A stretch of DNA of 64,000 nucleotides from Glycine soja (lineage: Eukaryota > Streptophyta > Magnoliopsida > Fabales > Fabaceae): contig NC_041008.1 in the NCBI RefSeq assembly GCF_004193775.1, positions 10,621,731-10,685,730 on the forward strand, in the 5' to 3' direction. Below the pieces are notes generated by a model, which was not told the origin of the DNA, searched no databases, and saw nothing but the letters and a program-made list of their open reading frames with translations. Of the stretch, positions 12,286 to 24,179 are shown piece by piece. The translations under genes and the position numbers were made by a program. How positions within the stretch are numbered: the stretch's first letter is position 1; each line of letters opens with the position of its first letter.

Positions 12286-12323
12286 CCTATTAGCATAATG
12301 CTCTAACCAACTAGGCTAATAGG
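12286..12323 (-). other. tRNA-Ile 5'-half-like fragment
   Basis: Read on the minus strand this is CCTATTAGCCTAGTTGGTTA followed by GAGCATTATGCTAATAGG. It resembles the acceptor 5' strand, D arm and anticodon region of plant tRNA-Ile(AAU). The 3' half (T arm and acceptor 3' strand) is absent, so it is not a working tRNA gene. The first and last nine bases form a perfect inverted repeat (CCTATTAGC/GCTAATAGG). Confidence 0.4.
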
Positions 12324-12790
12324 ATAATTATGTTAATGAATATCGTTATATATAACACTAAAATTTATAATGTATATTTAATGCACATGTAAATTTACAT
12401 AATAAATTATGTGATAATTAATTTTTATCTAATAATTAATTTGTCTACATATATAAATTGCAAATAAAAATAATTTTTTAATAAAAATTTATATATGTAA
12501 AAAAAATATTATTAACATAAATCTACTAATGTATTTTTTTGGCCTTATTATAATTAATTTTTATTTAATAATATATTTTTTTACATATATAAATTTTTAT
12601 AAAACCTATAATTTTTATTTAAAATTTATATATGTAAAAGAATATATTATTAACATAAATCTATTAATGTAAGCCCACGTAATCCATAATATAAATTCAC
12701 AATGCATATCAGTTTTACATAAGGACAATTTTAGAATTGTCCATCTTATACTAGGTATATTAACAAATTGACCGGTGCTTGCGCAAAATA

Positions 12791-14935
12791 ATGTCCTTTA
12801 AGTTTTCTATCTTATTGGAAACAATTAGAAAAGGTTCGCTTATTTGGGCTCGCTCAGTTTAGCTTAGCCTATGCTATTTACACCTTCCTTTCTTTACTCT
12901 TTATACCTCCACTTTTTTTATGTACTCTAAATATATAGCCTTGTTTCCTTCTACCTTCACTCTTTCGCAGATCTTACGAAAATTATCTAGTTTTCATAAC
13001 ATAGTTATGTTTTAATTTAATATATTATTGAAATTAGTTTTTGTAATATAATTTGTTTATACATTGTGATAGTTAGTTCTGTATTATATTAGAACATAAC
13101 CACATTACTGAAACTAGTTTATGTAAAAAAAAAATGGTAAATAGTGCACAAAACAAAAAACGGATGTGAATAACCTGGACCTTAAGCTTACCATGCGTAG
13201 TTTTGACCTTTTGTTACAACCCAATCCACATGAGAAAGGCAGAAAGCCCATTGCTGACATTTTCCAGGGAATATTCTTGAATCAATTCTTTGGTGAAGCA
13301 GGTGTTTTTTTTTTTTTTTTGACAAAAGGGGGGGGGGGGGGGGGGGATATGATTAATTTATTAAAAATCCATCTTTGTCAAATTTACTTTGATGATGCAG
13401 TACAAATTTAAAAATGAAAATAATTAGTAGTTAATAATTATTATTGTTTTAAAAAATTGAAATTAAAGAGTATGTAACTACACAGTACATGAATAGCAGT
13501 TTAAAAGTAAAAATGAACTAAAAAAATATGTAAACAAAAACTGGAAGCTGTTGGAGCAACACTGATAGAAGGTTCGTGAAAACAAAATGGCTTAAAGAAT
13601 CCAAGCCATGGCGGAAATTTGTTACGTATGGCTTGTATTAACATTGCCAATTTTTGCAAATAGATAAAAATCATTTATTATATATCGATATGGCTTAGAA
13701 ATGAGTATTCTCCGTTACCAATAACTCTTTTATAATATGTATTGTAATATAAATAACATCTAGAATTCATTCAAGTAGAGTAACTTGGAAGAAAATATAA
13801 GAATCATTTAAATTTCTTGAGAATGTGTATGAATAGAGAATTTTAATTAAGAAAAGTAATTTATTAGAGAATTTAAATTTTTTTAATCTAAAATTCATAG
13901 TTTGAATATTTTTTTAGAATTTTAAAACAGAATTTTAAACAATTAAATATGTGCAATTTTAATTTCTTTGTAAAAGATGAAAAATTAAAATTATCTTCTT
14001 GACACAAGAATTCTACAAAATATTTCCTTATTTCTATTATAACTTTTATCCTCCTTTTTATCTAAAAGTTTCTGAAATCCCATTTTTTAACTGGCTGTTC
14101 ATTTTCTTTCACCCACACAATTTTAAATTTTTTTTATCTAAACATAAAATTTTAAAAATAAATTTTTTTTAATTAAAATAATTGAAATTCTTAAAATTTA
14201 AAATTTTTCATAATTTTAAATTCTCTCATCCAAAATAAAGTATTTTCTTTTTTGTTCATTTCTCATAATATGGATTCTTCTTTCATTCTGCTAATTCGCA
14301 CTGGTAAACAAATTCTAATAATTACTTGCCGCGTGAAGCCGGTCATTGTGAACAACTTAGACTCCAAAGTCCAAACCTAAGACATTGTCAGTTTCAAAAT
14401 CTTTCGCAGAGTCCTATGAGAGACAAATCCAAATTAATGGAACCTTAGAACAGTACAGCTCACAAAATCACTTGTCATCGAAAATTAATTTGAGATAAGA
14501 CAAACAAAAAGAATGTTTCTATTATTTCCTTAGAATCTCTCGGCTTTTCCGAAAAGAATATGGATCCAATTTCTTTGTCATTTTCCCCCAAAGAAAACCT
14601 ACCCCTTTCAATAAAATGCTCAACTTAAATTCTATTTTATAAAAATCATGTTATTTTTTTTATAAAAAAGTAAAAACATCAATAAAATCAGTTTTATTTT
14701 TTAATCCTCCAAATAATAATAGTTTTTTAAAAAAATAGCTGCATCACAAGCTTCTACATATATTTTTTCAAGGAGATTAGTTGTAAAAAATTATTTATGC
14801 AAAAGGGTGATTAATTGAACCATGTATTGGCATTGCTCTTAGCTCCAACATTCATCCAAATGAGGGGTATTGTGAGAAGAGTGTAAAAAACGCGGTTTTG
14901 TAGATTAAAACAAATGCCATTGGAGCTAACGTGGA
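12791..14935. other. intergenic, AT-rich, no gene recognised
   Basis: Non-coding AT-rich sequence. An open frame at 13166-13411 begins with plausible-looking peptide (PHEKGRKPIADIFQG) but runs into a T15 tract and a run of 19 G (13328-13346), and I do not recognise it. Confidence 0.5.
13305..13346. repeat. T-tract and 19-G homopolymer
   Basis: About 16 T followed by GACAAAA and 19 consecutive G. Such runs are hard to sequence, so the exact length is uncertain. The G run could form a quadruplex. Confidence 0.9.
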
Positions 14936-14959
14936 AAGACAAAGAAATTAACAATTGCA

Positions 14960-14966
14960 TATAAAA
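14960..14966 (+). promoter_or_regulatory. TATA box candidate for the CASP-like gene
   Basis: TATAAAA lies 79 bp upstream of the ATG at 15039. That spacing fits a transcription start near 14990 and a leader of about 45-50 nt. Position is the only evidence. Confidence 0.5.
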
Positions 14967-15038
14967 AGGGGGTTTCTGTTGGTAGACAATATTGTAAGAG
15001 AATAGTGTTGGAGGAAAATACCTTAATTTGAAGTAAAC

Positions 15039-18011
15039 ATGGTATCCAAACCTGTGGCCAACTCGATGCTTTTTCTGAGGATTGTTGCTCTCGCTGCCTC
15101 AGCTGCAACTGTGGCCTTACTATTTACTAACAAGGTCAAATTTGATGATGGAACAAAGTTGAGATTTCAAGATTTCTATTCATACCGGTAAGAAAACCAT
15201 TCAAGCTAGCTAGTGTTGATAACCATAGTCATTCATTCATGATGATTATCATATAATTGAAATTTCAATGCTGCTCTACTATATTTAATTAGGATCCTAA
15301 ATTTTGGTTTGGAACAATTGTTTAAGAGGAATATCAATCAACAACACACTCTAACACATTCAATAATTAATTAAAATACTGAAAACTGCAAAATTAATAG
15401 AGATTCATTAAACAAGGAACAGACATGTAAAAATTAGTAATTTTTAATAAATTTTTGTCAATAATAAAAAATAAAGTGCGTTTAAAAGAATAGATTAAGA
15501 TTCATTTTTGTTAACATTTATCATTGTTCAATTTTGATGGCTTATTGGCATGAAGATATTGATATTTTGATTAATTTTATTTACAATTTAATTTTATATA
15601 CTGTTTGATAGTACATATATCTAATAAAATTTAACTATTTTATCACGTAATCTTAATTCATTAATGTAATGTATTGGTGTGCCATGTTTATGTGAAAATT
15701 TACTGCAGGTATGAAGCAGTGATAGCAATAATTGGTGGTGCATATTGTATACTGCAGTTACCATTTGCCATATATTATGCGGTAAAGCAGAAGAGGTTGA
15801 TACGTAATGGGTTCTTGCCAGAATTTGACTTCTTTGGAGACAAGGTCCTACCATTTTATTGTTAGTTTATTGCCTGAACAAATTAAAAACAGAAAATATT
15901 TTATATTTTTATCCCATCACAATCATATCCGACCTTAAGAGTTGTTTGGAGGAGTGCATCGGACCCATGATTGAAGGGTTCAAAAAAAAGTTAAATTATA
16001 TTTAACAACACATTTAAGTTAACTTCTAATTTTATATATTACTTGAAAAACTTGTTTGATTATGCATTAAATAAGTCTTTTTTTTAAATGTTAACTTCTA
16101 ATTTTTTATATTTTTTTATTTTTATCATCAATACATTTATTCAATTTCTTTATTATCTTTTTTAAAATAAATTACTATTTTATTATTTTTCTATCATTTT
16201 ATACCTTTCAGCTATTTCAATAATTAGTTTTATCAAACATTTATAATTTAATAAACTAATTTTTTAACTATAGTTAATTTTTTAACTTTCACTTAACTTT
16301 TTAGTTAATTTTTTTAAACATAACTAAAAATTATATGTCTATTCGTTTTTACGATGGCTAGGGTGGGGAAGTAGAATGGGTGGTTTTTGGTGGTGAAGTA
16401 TAATGTTGACAGTTAGATGAAGTAGTTTAGTATTTGACGGTCAGGATTTTTGAAATGCTACTTCGCTGAACCTTAGTTAAAATAATGATATATTTATTAA
16501 GATAAGTGTATTTGACAAAATTAGCCTTATTGGCGTAAGTAATTTACAGAAATAGTCTATATTGCTGTTGAGTTATTTGTGTGGTTCCCCAAGAGGTTGG
16601 GGTTGTTGAAGTTAGGAGTTTGAGACAATAAATGGAATCCTCCAAGGCATCAGTGTTCTGAGAATTTCTTCCAATCAGGGAACAACGATGGAGGCCAAAA
16701 GGGATTTTAGGGCAGTTATGGGCTATTGCAAAAATCCATAAGCTAGGGTATAAAAGTCATTCAATCCAAACTTTCACTAAGGATATTTTAGTCATTTCAC
16801 TCCATTTAAATTTAATACCTGAGTGGTAAAATAAACATAAAATATAATAAAACCTATTAATACAGGTCGCATTAAACTTCACCACCGAAAATCACCTATT
16901 CTACTCCCTATCTTTAATAAAATATATGTTTATATTTTAGGTTTACATACAATTTTTACTTTCCTGTTTTGCTTATTATGTAATTTTGATTTTTTATTTT
17001 ATTTTAAAATATTTATATTTTATTTTCCCATTTTAGGTATATTTTTTTTCCAATTGAATCTTAAACCTAACATATTTATTTAAGTTATTATAAAAAATAT
17101 TTAATTAATTAAAATGTAAAAAATAAAAGAAATAAATATTAGCCAAATTGAATATATGTCCAAAATTATAAATTTTGTAAAATAAAGAGACCAAATATTT
17201 CTATTTGTAAATAGGAAAACCAAAATTACGAATTTAGTAAAATACGAAAATCAGATTATATTTAAGCTTATATCGTATAATAGACTTAAATATAGTTTTG
17301 ATCCTTTAAATTTAGATTGTTGCATTTTATTTTTAAATTTGTATTTAAACCTATAACTTACCATAGAAGGGTCTAAAAAAGCCTTTTTTTTAAGAAAGAA
17401 AATTAAGAGACTGAAGAAAGAAATTTAAATCTAGATAACCAAATGTGACAATTGACTAAATTTAAGAGACAAAAAATATTTTTAAACTTTACAATACTTG
17501 TTTATAAAAGATTCCTATTTATTGTTTCGTCTTGGGCCAGACGGTCCCTCTTCACAATCAATCATATATTATAAGTTAATTTGTTAATTTTTATGATAAT
17601 TATTTTAAAAATCATATGAACTTTGTGATTGAATGATAATGTAAAATAATTTTATATTATCAATAAACCATAATTAAACTCAATTAAAAATACATATGCT
17701 GGTATATATGAATAATGTGTTTAATTAATTGAATGAATGGTGTATATATGAAATTGCAGGTAATTTGCGTGCTTCTGGCCACGGGCGTTGGTGTTGGGTT
17801 TGCAGTGTCTTTGGAATTTAAGAAGTTCTTCGATGACATATTTGACTCTGTGGGTACCCCAAAGAAGGACCCTACAAGGACCACATATGACAAGTTTTTT
17901 GTTCGAGGCATAGTGGCTTCAGCTATTCTCCTTGTTGCATGCCTTTCCATGACTATCGTTTCAATCATCTCCTCCATTAATCGAAGCAGAAGCAAAGGCG
18001 TTTTTAATTAA
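15039..18011 (+). CDS. CASP-like membrane protein (CASPL4D-type), 178 aa
   Basis: Three exons: 15039-15187, 15709-15844, 17760-18011, with GT-AG introns and codon phase kept at both joins. The product is a four-helix plasma-membrane protein of the CASP/DUF588 family. Founding members scaffold the Casparian strip membrane domain; the roles of most CASP-like members are not known. Helices lie at about residues 10-30 (FLRIVALAASAATVALLF), 51-72 (AVIAIIGGAYCILQLPFAIY), 96-113 (VICVLLATGVGVGFAV) and 145-167 (GIVASAILLVACLSMTIVS). The N and C termini are short and basic, as expected facing the cytosol. The length is normal for CASPL4D proteins and no lesion is seen. The start is the first ATG after the TATA candidate and gives the full first helix. 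The second intron is long (1.9 kb) and AT-rich. Confidence 0.9.
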
Positions 18012-19151
18012 ATGTTGATTTTATCTTCTCAGCAGCAAATCATCAATTGAAGTAACTCATCAGCTCCTAATATATAAAGCTAGTTCATGCATTCCTGCCT
18101 TCACCAATTAAGCTCAAACCATTGTTTGTCTTCAAATAGTATCAAGTAGTATACATCATATAACATTTTTCTTTAATAATCATTTGTAAGCTTATTTATT
18201 TATACTATTGATGGTGCGTGGAAATTTATTTCGAGCTTTGTGTATTTCAGTTTGAGTATTTTGGTCCATTAATTACATAATTTTTCACTTTTAATTCTAG
18301 CAACAAATATATAATCTTAAAAAACTTATTTGAGTCTTTGTTTATCAATTAATAATGTTAAGTGATGACATAAGAAAGCTAGTATATATCTTATGCATTA
18401 TATATTTTATTTTATTAATCAAAAACAAAAATATCAAAATATGAATAAAATAAACATATCCTTTTACATATTTAAAATATAGAAATATCTATATGTTTCG
18501 ATTATGTACGTTTATTTTAAATATAATTATATGTTTATTATAGTAAATCATATTTCTATATTTTATATATAATTTACTAAATCACGTTTTAAATATAGCA
18601 TTAATGTAGACCTTAATTGCATGTAATTATAAAAATTTCTATCTAAATTCTAAAACCTTTGCAACAAGGTTTTTTTTCTTTGAAAAACAAGTTAATGGCA
18701 ACTAATCCTGGTCGTTGGATTATTTAATTAATATATCTATATGCTTTGGGGAAGTTTTTCACTTTCCTACATTAACAACTAGAGCCAGACCATCTTTATC
18801 TATAAAAAAAAACTTGAGTCAGACCATCTAATTGAAGATGATATGTAGAACACATAGAATAGAAAGGTTGGATCCACAATGCCGAAACAATTCACACCAG
18901 AACTGGCTCATGAAAATTGGTAATTACACAATACTCAATATTACTGCTAGGCGTGCCATGTAATTTGCACACACGCACAGTTGAGATGAGACACACGTGA
19001 GGTGAGGTAATGAAATTTGCTGGCTGTCCTCCATTTTCATGTTGTGTACAAGGTGTTAATTTATGCATGATGTAAATTAAGTGAATGTTTTTAAATAACT
19101 TGCACAATTTTTTAGGCTTATAATTAAATAGCTCATGACTCTTATAAATTC
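18012..19151. other. 3' flank of CASP-like gene, intergenic
   Basis: No coding signal is seen. Sequence from about 19152 onward belongs to the duplicated segment described separately. Confidence 0.5.
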
Positions 19152-19548
19152 TTTGTAATTCATAGGTAAATTTTTGGTGATGTTTATCGAAAAAATATTT
19201 TTATTGTCTTAAATAAATTTAAAAAATGACAAAGATTGTGTTTCTCATGTAAAAAAGTGATAACTATACTCACTTAATTCTTTGAAGTTAATATTAAATA
19301 TACTTATATCTTGTTTTATTGAAAATATTTAGCTATTTCATTTACTCTATCTATCTACCAACGCATATTTAGTGACAAAGTCAGAATCAAGAGAAGTTAA
19401 TATTAACCATATAATTAGAATTAGAATTCTCCTTCGCAGAAGGAAAACTTTCTTTCCCTCTTGCCTGAATTTTTCATTTTCCTGGATTGGGTTCAATGAT
19501 TTTGTCTCTTGCATTTGGGATACGATTTACGAAGGATAACTTGGTTTG

Positions 19549-19553
19549 GTGGG
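19549..19553. repeat. target-site duplication GTGGG, left copy
   Basis: GTGGG precedes the copia 5' LTR and recurs at 24175-24179 just after the 3' LTR. Confidence 0.9.
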
Positions 19554-19832
19554 TGTTAAAAGTAGTGTAATTCAAATGTAATTGTTCAATTTTGTTAAGT
19601 TTGTGAAATGCATTAGAGGTTAGCCATAATAGTTGGATTGTTAACTAATTATGGTTAAGCCTTACTTAGTGTATAAATAGCATGTAAACCCATGCAATAG
19701 TGTGTGTGATCAGTTTTTCATGCATTTTAATTCCCATTCAAAAGTTTGTTATTGTTCTTTTATTCAAGCTCTCTCCCTCTCTTGTTTGATTCTTTCAAAA
19801 CCACAACCAAGAAGAGTAGATTAACTCCAACA
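19554..19832 (+). repeat. copia 5' LTR
   Basis: Begins TGTTAAAAGTAG and ends CTCCAACA. A TATA-like element TATAAATA is at 19672-19679. Confidence 0.9.
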
Positions 19833-19885
19833 ATTGGCACTAGAGCTACACGATCCATAGTGGCGTACAACGGTGAACAAAGGCG

Positions 19886-22800
19886 ATGTTGAAGAACAAC
19901 GACCAAATCCCAACAAAGCTACCAATCTTTGATGGAACCAACTATGAGAGGTGGACGACGCAAATGAAGGTGGTATTCAAATATCAAGGCGTGCTTGATA
20001 TCATAAGCATCGGCGTCACACCATTAGAGACGAACCCCACAGAGGCGCACAGGGCAACCCACCGTGAACAGATGAAGAAAGATGATAAAGCAACTTCCTA
20101 ATTCATCAATGCGTGGATTCAAATGTCCTGGAGAAAATCATTGACTATGAAACAGTCAAAGAAGCATGGGATGTGTTGGCTACAACTTACGCCAGTGACA
20201 AGCAAACCAAGAAGGTGAGATTGATGGCACTCCGACGTCAACTGGGTTTGCTTCAAATGGAATCAAATGAAACGATGGCGCAATTCGTAAACTGGTTAGT
20301 GATTCTAGCAAACCAAATGAAGAGTTGTGGTGAGGTGATGACCGATTCGATGAAGGTGGAAAAGGTACTCACTGGCTTAACACCAAACTTTGATCATGTT
20401 GTCTCTGCAATTGAACAATCAAAGGACCTAGAAATGTTGAAATTGGAGCAATTACTGGGTTCTTTGGAAGCACACGAATTAAAGATGAAGAATAGAGAAG
20501 GTATCAAGAAAGAGGAGAAGGATTCCGAGAAAGTCCTACTTGCCAAAAATCAAAAGATAGGTGGTGGTGATTCTTGGAAGAATAAGAAAGGGAAAGGCAA
20601 GTGGAAGTATAAAAAACAAGAAAGCAATGGTTCTAAAAGTGAGAATCAAAAGAAAGAAGGAGGAAACAATGGAAAGGGAAAGAAGAAATCAAAGGAGCAC
20701 ATTCAGTGCTACAACTGTCAAAAGTATGGCCATTATGCAGATGACTCTGATGATGAAGAAGCAGTGATGTTAATGACCACTGTTAACAGTGAAACAGGCA
20801 TTGAGGAATGGTGGTATTTGGACACTGGCTGTTCAAACCATATGACAGGACATAAAGATTGGTTTTGTGAAATTGATGAAACAGTGAAAAGAAGCATCAA
20901 ATTTGGTGATGGCAGGTCAGTAATGGCTAAAGGAATTGGCAAGGTGGCCATAAGAAGAGTAGATGGGAGCAAGGTGACTATCAGTGATGTCCTATATGTT
21001 CCTAACATGGAAAGCAATCTGCTAAGCTTAGGACAATTGCTAGAGAAAGAATTCTCAATGCATATGGAAGGTGAACACATGGAAGAAGCAGATTCTAATG
21101 GGAATTGTGTCTTGAAAGTTACTGTGTCTAAGAACAGAACATTCAAGGTGGGTGTGAGCACCATTGAGCAGAAGTGCTTGACTGCTCAAAGCAATGACAG
21201 TGTGTGAAAGTGGCATATAAGACTTGGACATTTGAACTTCAACAGCCTAAACAAGCTGTAGAAGAAGAACATGGTTGTGGGACTACCTTCAATTGAAGTA
21301 CCAAGGCAAGTGTGTGGTAGATGCTGTGAAGGAAAACAACTAAGGAAGGCTTATAATGCAGCAGTTCCAACTAGGGCCAAAGAGAAGCTTGTAGTGATTC
21401 ACTCTGATGTGTATGGCCCATTTGAAATCAAATCTCATGGAGGTAACTTGTATTTTGTCTCTTTTATAGATGACTTTACAAAGAAAATTTGGGTTTACCT
21501 GTTACAAAGAAAGAGTGAAGTATTTGTAACATTTAAATCATTCAAGTTACTAGTTGAAAAGCAGTCTGGTTGTTCAATTAAGATGCTTAGAACTAATGGT
21601 GGAGGAGAGTACACTTCACTTGAATTTGATAATTTCTGCAAGGAAGAAGGAATAATTCATGAGGTAATGGCTCCATACACTCCTCAACACAATGGAACTG
21701 CTGGGAGAAGGAATAGAATAGTGCTAAATATGGTTAGATGCATGCTGAGAGAGAAGCATCTTCCACATGACAGTTTGACAACTGCTCACATCTTGAATAA
21801 ATGTTCTACAAAGAGGCTTGACAGTTTGACACCAGAAGAAGCTTGGAGTGGACTCAAGCCTAGTGTGAAACACTTCAAGGTATTCGGCTCACTCTATATT
21901 AGGCTTGTGCCTAAACAGAATAGAAGAAAACTGGACTCAAGGGCTCAAACCATGATCTTGGTAAGTTATCACAGTATTGGGGCCTATAAACTTTTTGATC
22001 CCTTGAGCAAGAAAATTGTGATAAGTAATGATGTGATTATGGACGAGACAAAGGAATGGGACTAGAACATTGGTATGGAAAGACAAACCAATGAAACAGT
22101 AGAAGTTGAACTGGGAAGAGAAGAAATACAGGATGAAGTTCAGATTGACAATGAGTAATATATGAATGATGAACAAAATGTGAATGATGGGCCAGATGTG
22201 ATTGGGGTTGTATCATTGAGAAGGTCATTAAGACAGATATCTCCACCAGTGAGGTTTCAAGACGACTATGATGTCTTCCCTGATGCTGCTATCAATGTTA
22301 ATGGTGAGCTGATGAACTTAGTGTTGTTAGTAGAAGCAGAACCAATTTCACTTGAAGAGGCACTAGCTAGTCCACATTGGAGAAAGGCCACGGAAGAGGA
22401 ATTGAGATCAATTCAGAAAAACAAAACTTGGGCATTGGTGAATTTACCAAGTAATAAGAAAGCCATAGAAGTGAAGTGGGTTTTCAAAACCAAAGTCAAG
22501 CCATTTGGTGAAATTGCCAAGTATAAGGCAAGGCTAGTTGCAAAAGGTTTCTTGCAAAAGCCTGGTCCTGATTTCAATGAAGTATATGCCCCTATAGCTA
22601 GAATTGAAACTATGAGACTCATAGTTGCAATTGCTAGCATGAGGAAATGGACAGTGAGTCAGCTAGATGTGAAGTCTGCTTTTCTCAATGGTCCATTAGA
22701 AGAAGAAGTATACACAAGGCAACCACCTGGCTATGAGAAGATAGGCATGGAAGATAGGGTAATGAAGCTGAACAAAGCCATATATGGCTTAAAGCAAGCT

Positions 22801-23888
22801 CCACGAGCCTGGAATAAGAGGACTGATGGATTTCTGCAGAAGCATAAGTTTCTGAAATGCACCACTGAACATGGAGTGTACTTGAAGGACTATGGAGTAA
22901 CTAGTGTAGTGATGCTATGCTTGTATGTGGATGATCTTCTTGTCACTGGTGATAGCAAACAGGAGATTGACAGGTTTAAAAAGGAAATGATGATGAGTTT
23001 TAAATGTCTGATATAGGCAGAATAGCTTATTTCCTAGGTATGGAATTTGTGACAACTAAGAGTGGCATATTCCTTCACCAACAGAAATATGCAACTGATA
23101 TATTGAAAAGGTTCAATATGCTTGATTGCAATTCTGCTACCACTCCTTGTGAACCAGGAATAAATCTTTTTACTGGGGAAGACACAAACTTGGTTGATTC
23201 AACACTATATAGGCAACTCATTGGCTCATTGAGATATTTGTGTAACTCTAGGCCAAATATCACCTATGGAGTTGGCTTGGTTAGTAAATTCATGGAGAAA
23301 CCTTGCAAGGATCATCTACTGGCAGCTAAGAGAATCCTTAAATATGTAAAGGGCACACTGGAATGTGGAATTTTGTTTCTTGCAGCAAAAGAAAATTCTG
23401 AAATAGAAATTGTTGGCTACACAGATGCAGATTGGAGTGGAGATGTTGGTGATAAAAAGAGAACATCCGGGTACATGTTCATGCTTGGAAGTGCTCATAT
23501 ATCATGATGTTCAAAGAAACAAGAAGTGGTAGAATTATCTAGTTGTGAAGCTGAGTATATCTTAGCTGCTTTTGGTGCAAGCCAAGCCCTCTGGCTAGGA
23601 TTGTTAGTGGAAGAGCTTAACATCAAGTGTAGTAATGTAATGAAGCTCAGGATTGATAACAAATCAGCCATAGACCTTGCTAAGCATCCAACAGCTCATG
23701 GACGCAATAAGTATATAGAGGTAAAATATCATTTTCTTCGTGACCAAGTTAACAAGAACAAACTAGCACTTGAGTATTACAGAACTGAGGAGCAGTGTGC
23801 AGATATGCTAACCAAAGCTATGAAGCCTAAGAGACTTGAAGAAATGAAGAAAAAAATTGGAATGCACAAATTGACAGATTTGAATTAA
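19886..23888 (+). pseudogene. copia gag-pol polyprotein, broken
   Basis: The start ATG at 19886 opens gag (LPIFDGTNYERWTTQMK). After a frameshift near 20097 the gag continues from 20113 to a zinc knuckle (CYNCQKYGHYADD, about 20706) that lacks its final Cys. The protease motif WYLDTGCSNHMTG is at about 20813. Integrase runs about 21210-22062: the HHCC-side WHIRLGHLN is present, but the core reads RTNGGGEY where RTDxGGEY is usual and NGTAGRRNR where NGxAERKNR is usual, so two of three catalytic acids are lost. Reverse transcriptase (22162 to about 22990) keeps YVDDLL (about 22924). RNase H (about 23004-23888) keeps YTDADW and SCEAEY around a stop at 23505-23507 that replaces the usual Trp. Confidence 0.9.
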
Positions 23889-23895
23889 GGTGGTG

Positions 23896-24174
23896 TGTTA
23901 TAAGTAGTGTAATTCAAATGTAATTGTTCAATTTTATTAAGTTTGTGAAATACATTAGAGGTTAGCCATAATAGTTGGGTTGTTAACTAACTTTGGTTAA
24001 GCCTTACTTAGTGTATAAATATCATGTAAACCCTGTGCAATAGTGTGTGATCAGTTTTTTTAGACATTTTAGCTCTCATTCAAAAGTTTGTTATTGTTCT
24101 ATTATTCAAGCTCCCTCCCTCTCTTGTTTGATTCTTCCAAAACCACAACTAAGAAGAGTAGATTAACTCCAACT
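23896..24174 (+). repeat. copia 3' LTR
   Basis: Begins TGTTATAAGTAG and ends CTCCAACT. Same length (279 bp) as the 5' LTR, with about 20 differences. Confidence 0.9.
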
Positions 24175-24179
24175 GTGGG
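24175..24179. repeat. target-site duplication GTGGG, right copy
   Basis: Matches 19549-19553. Joining the flanks gives a sequence paralleled by the uninterrupted copy B around 25480-25510. Confidence 0.9.

Larger units (their letters stand above)
512..12770 (+). mobile_element. decayed Mutator-like element (MULE) with transposase-OTU gene and convergent plant-mobile-domain gene
   Basis: A plus-strand FAR1/MULE transposase-OTU gene (1537 to about 8145) and a minus-strand MAIN-like gene (about 8620-11733) face each other, an arrangement I take as one compound element. Limits are proposed from a weak terminal match: the left end near 512-590 (GGGGTGTTGCTAGGTGCACC, then an attttcagaatt-like block when reversed) resembles, in reverse complement, 12720-12770 (attttagaatt, ctaggt, ccggtgc), at roughly 60 percent by eye. 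No clear 9-bp target-site duplication was found, so the ends are tentative. It has been invaded by a gypsy element (2897-6586) and by a solo LTR (9128-10220), and both of its genes are broken. Confidence 0.45.
11734..12790. other. AT-rich MULE right arm
   Basis: No gene. It holds the AT dinucleotide run at 11828-11875, very AT-rich sequence, a tRNA-like stretch at 12286-12323 and the proposed degenerate right terminal repeat near 12720-12770. Confidence 0.5.
19554..24174 (+). mobile_element. Ty1/copia LTR retrotransposon, full-length but inactivated
   Basis: 4621 bp, bounded by two 279-bp LTRs (about 92 percent identical by eye) and by GTGGG on both sides. Domain order is gag, protease, integrase, reverse transcriptase, RNase H, which is the copia order. 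A primer-binding-like site (TTGGCACTAGAGC, about 19834) follows the 5' LTR and is a degenerate form of the usual initiator-Met site. The polyprotein is broken by frameshifts near 20097 and 22990 and by stops near 21207, 21261, 22062, 22158 and 23507. It sits inside copy A of the segmental duplication. Confidence 0.95.

Noticed and set aside
12286..12323. A functional tRNA-Ile gene
   Set aside because: No 3' half, T arm or acceptor 3' strand is present, so only a fragment call is made.
13166..13411. 81-codon open frame
   Set aside because: It depends on reading through a T tract and 19 G. No family recognised and no splice context.
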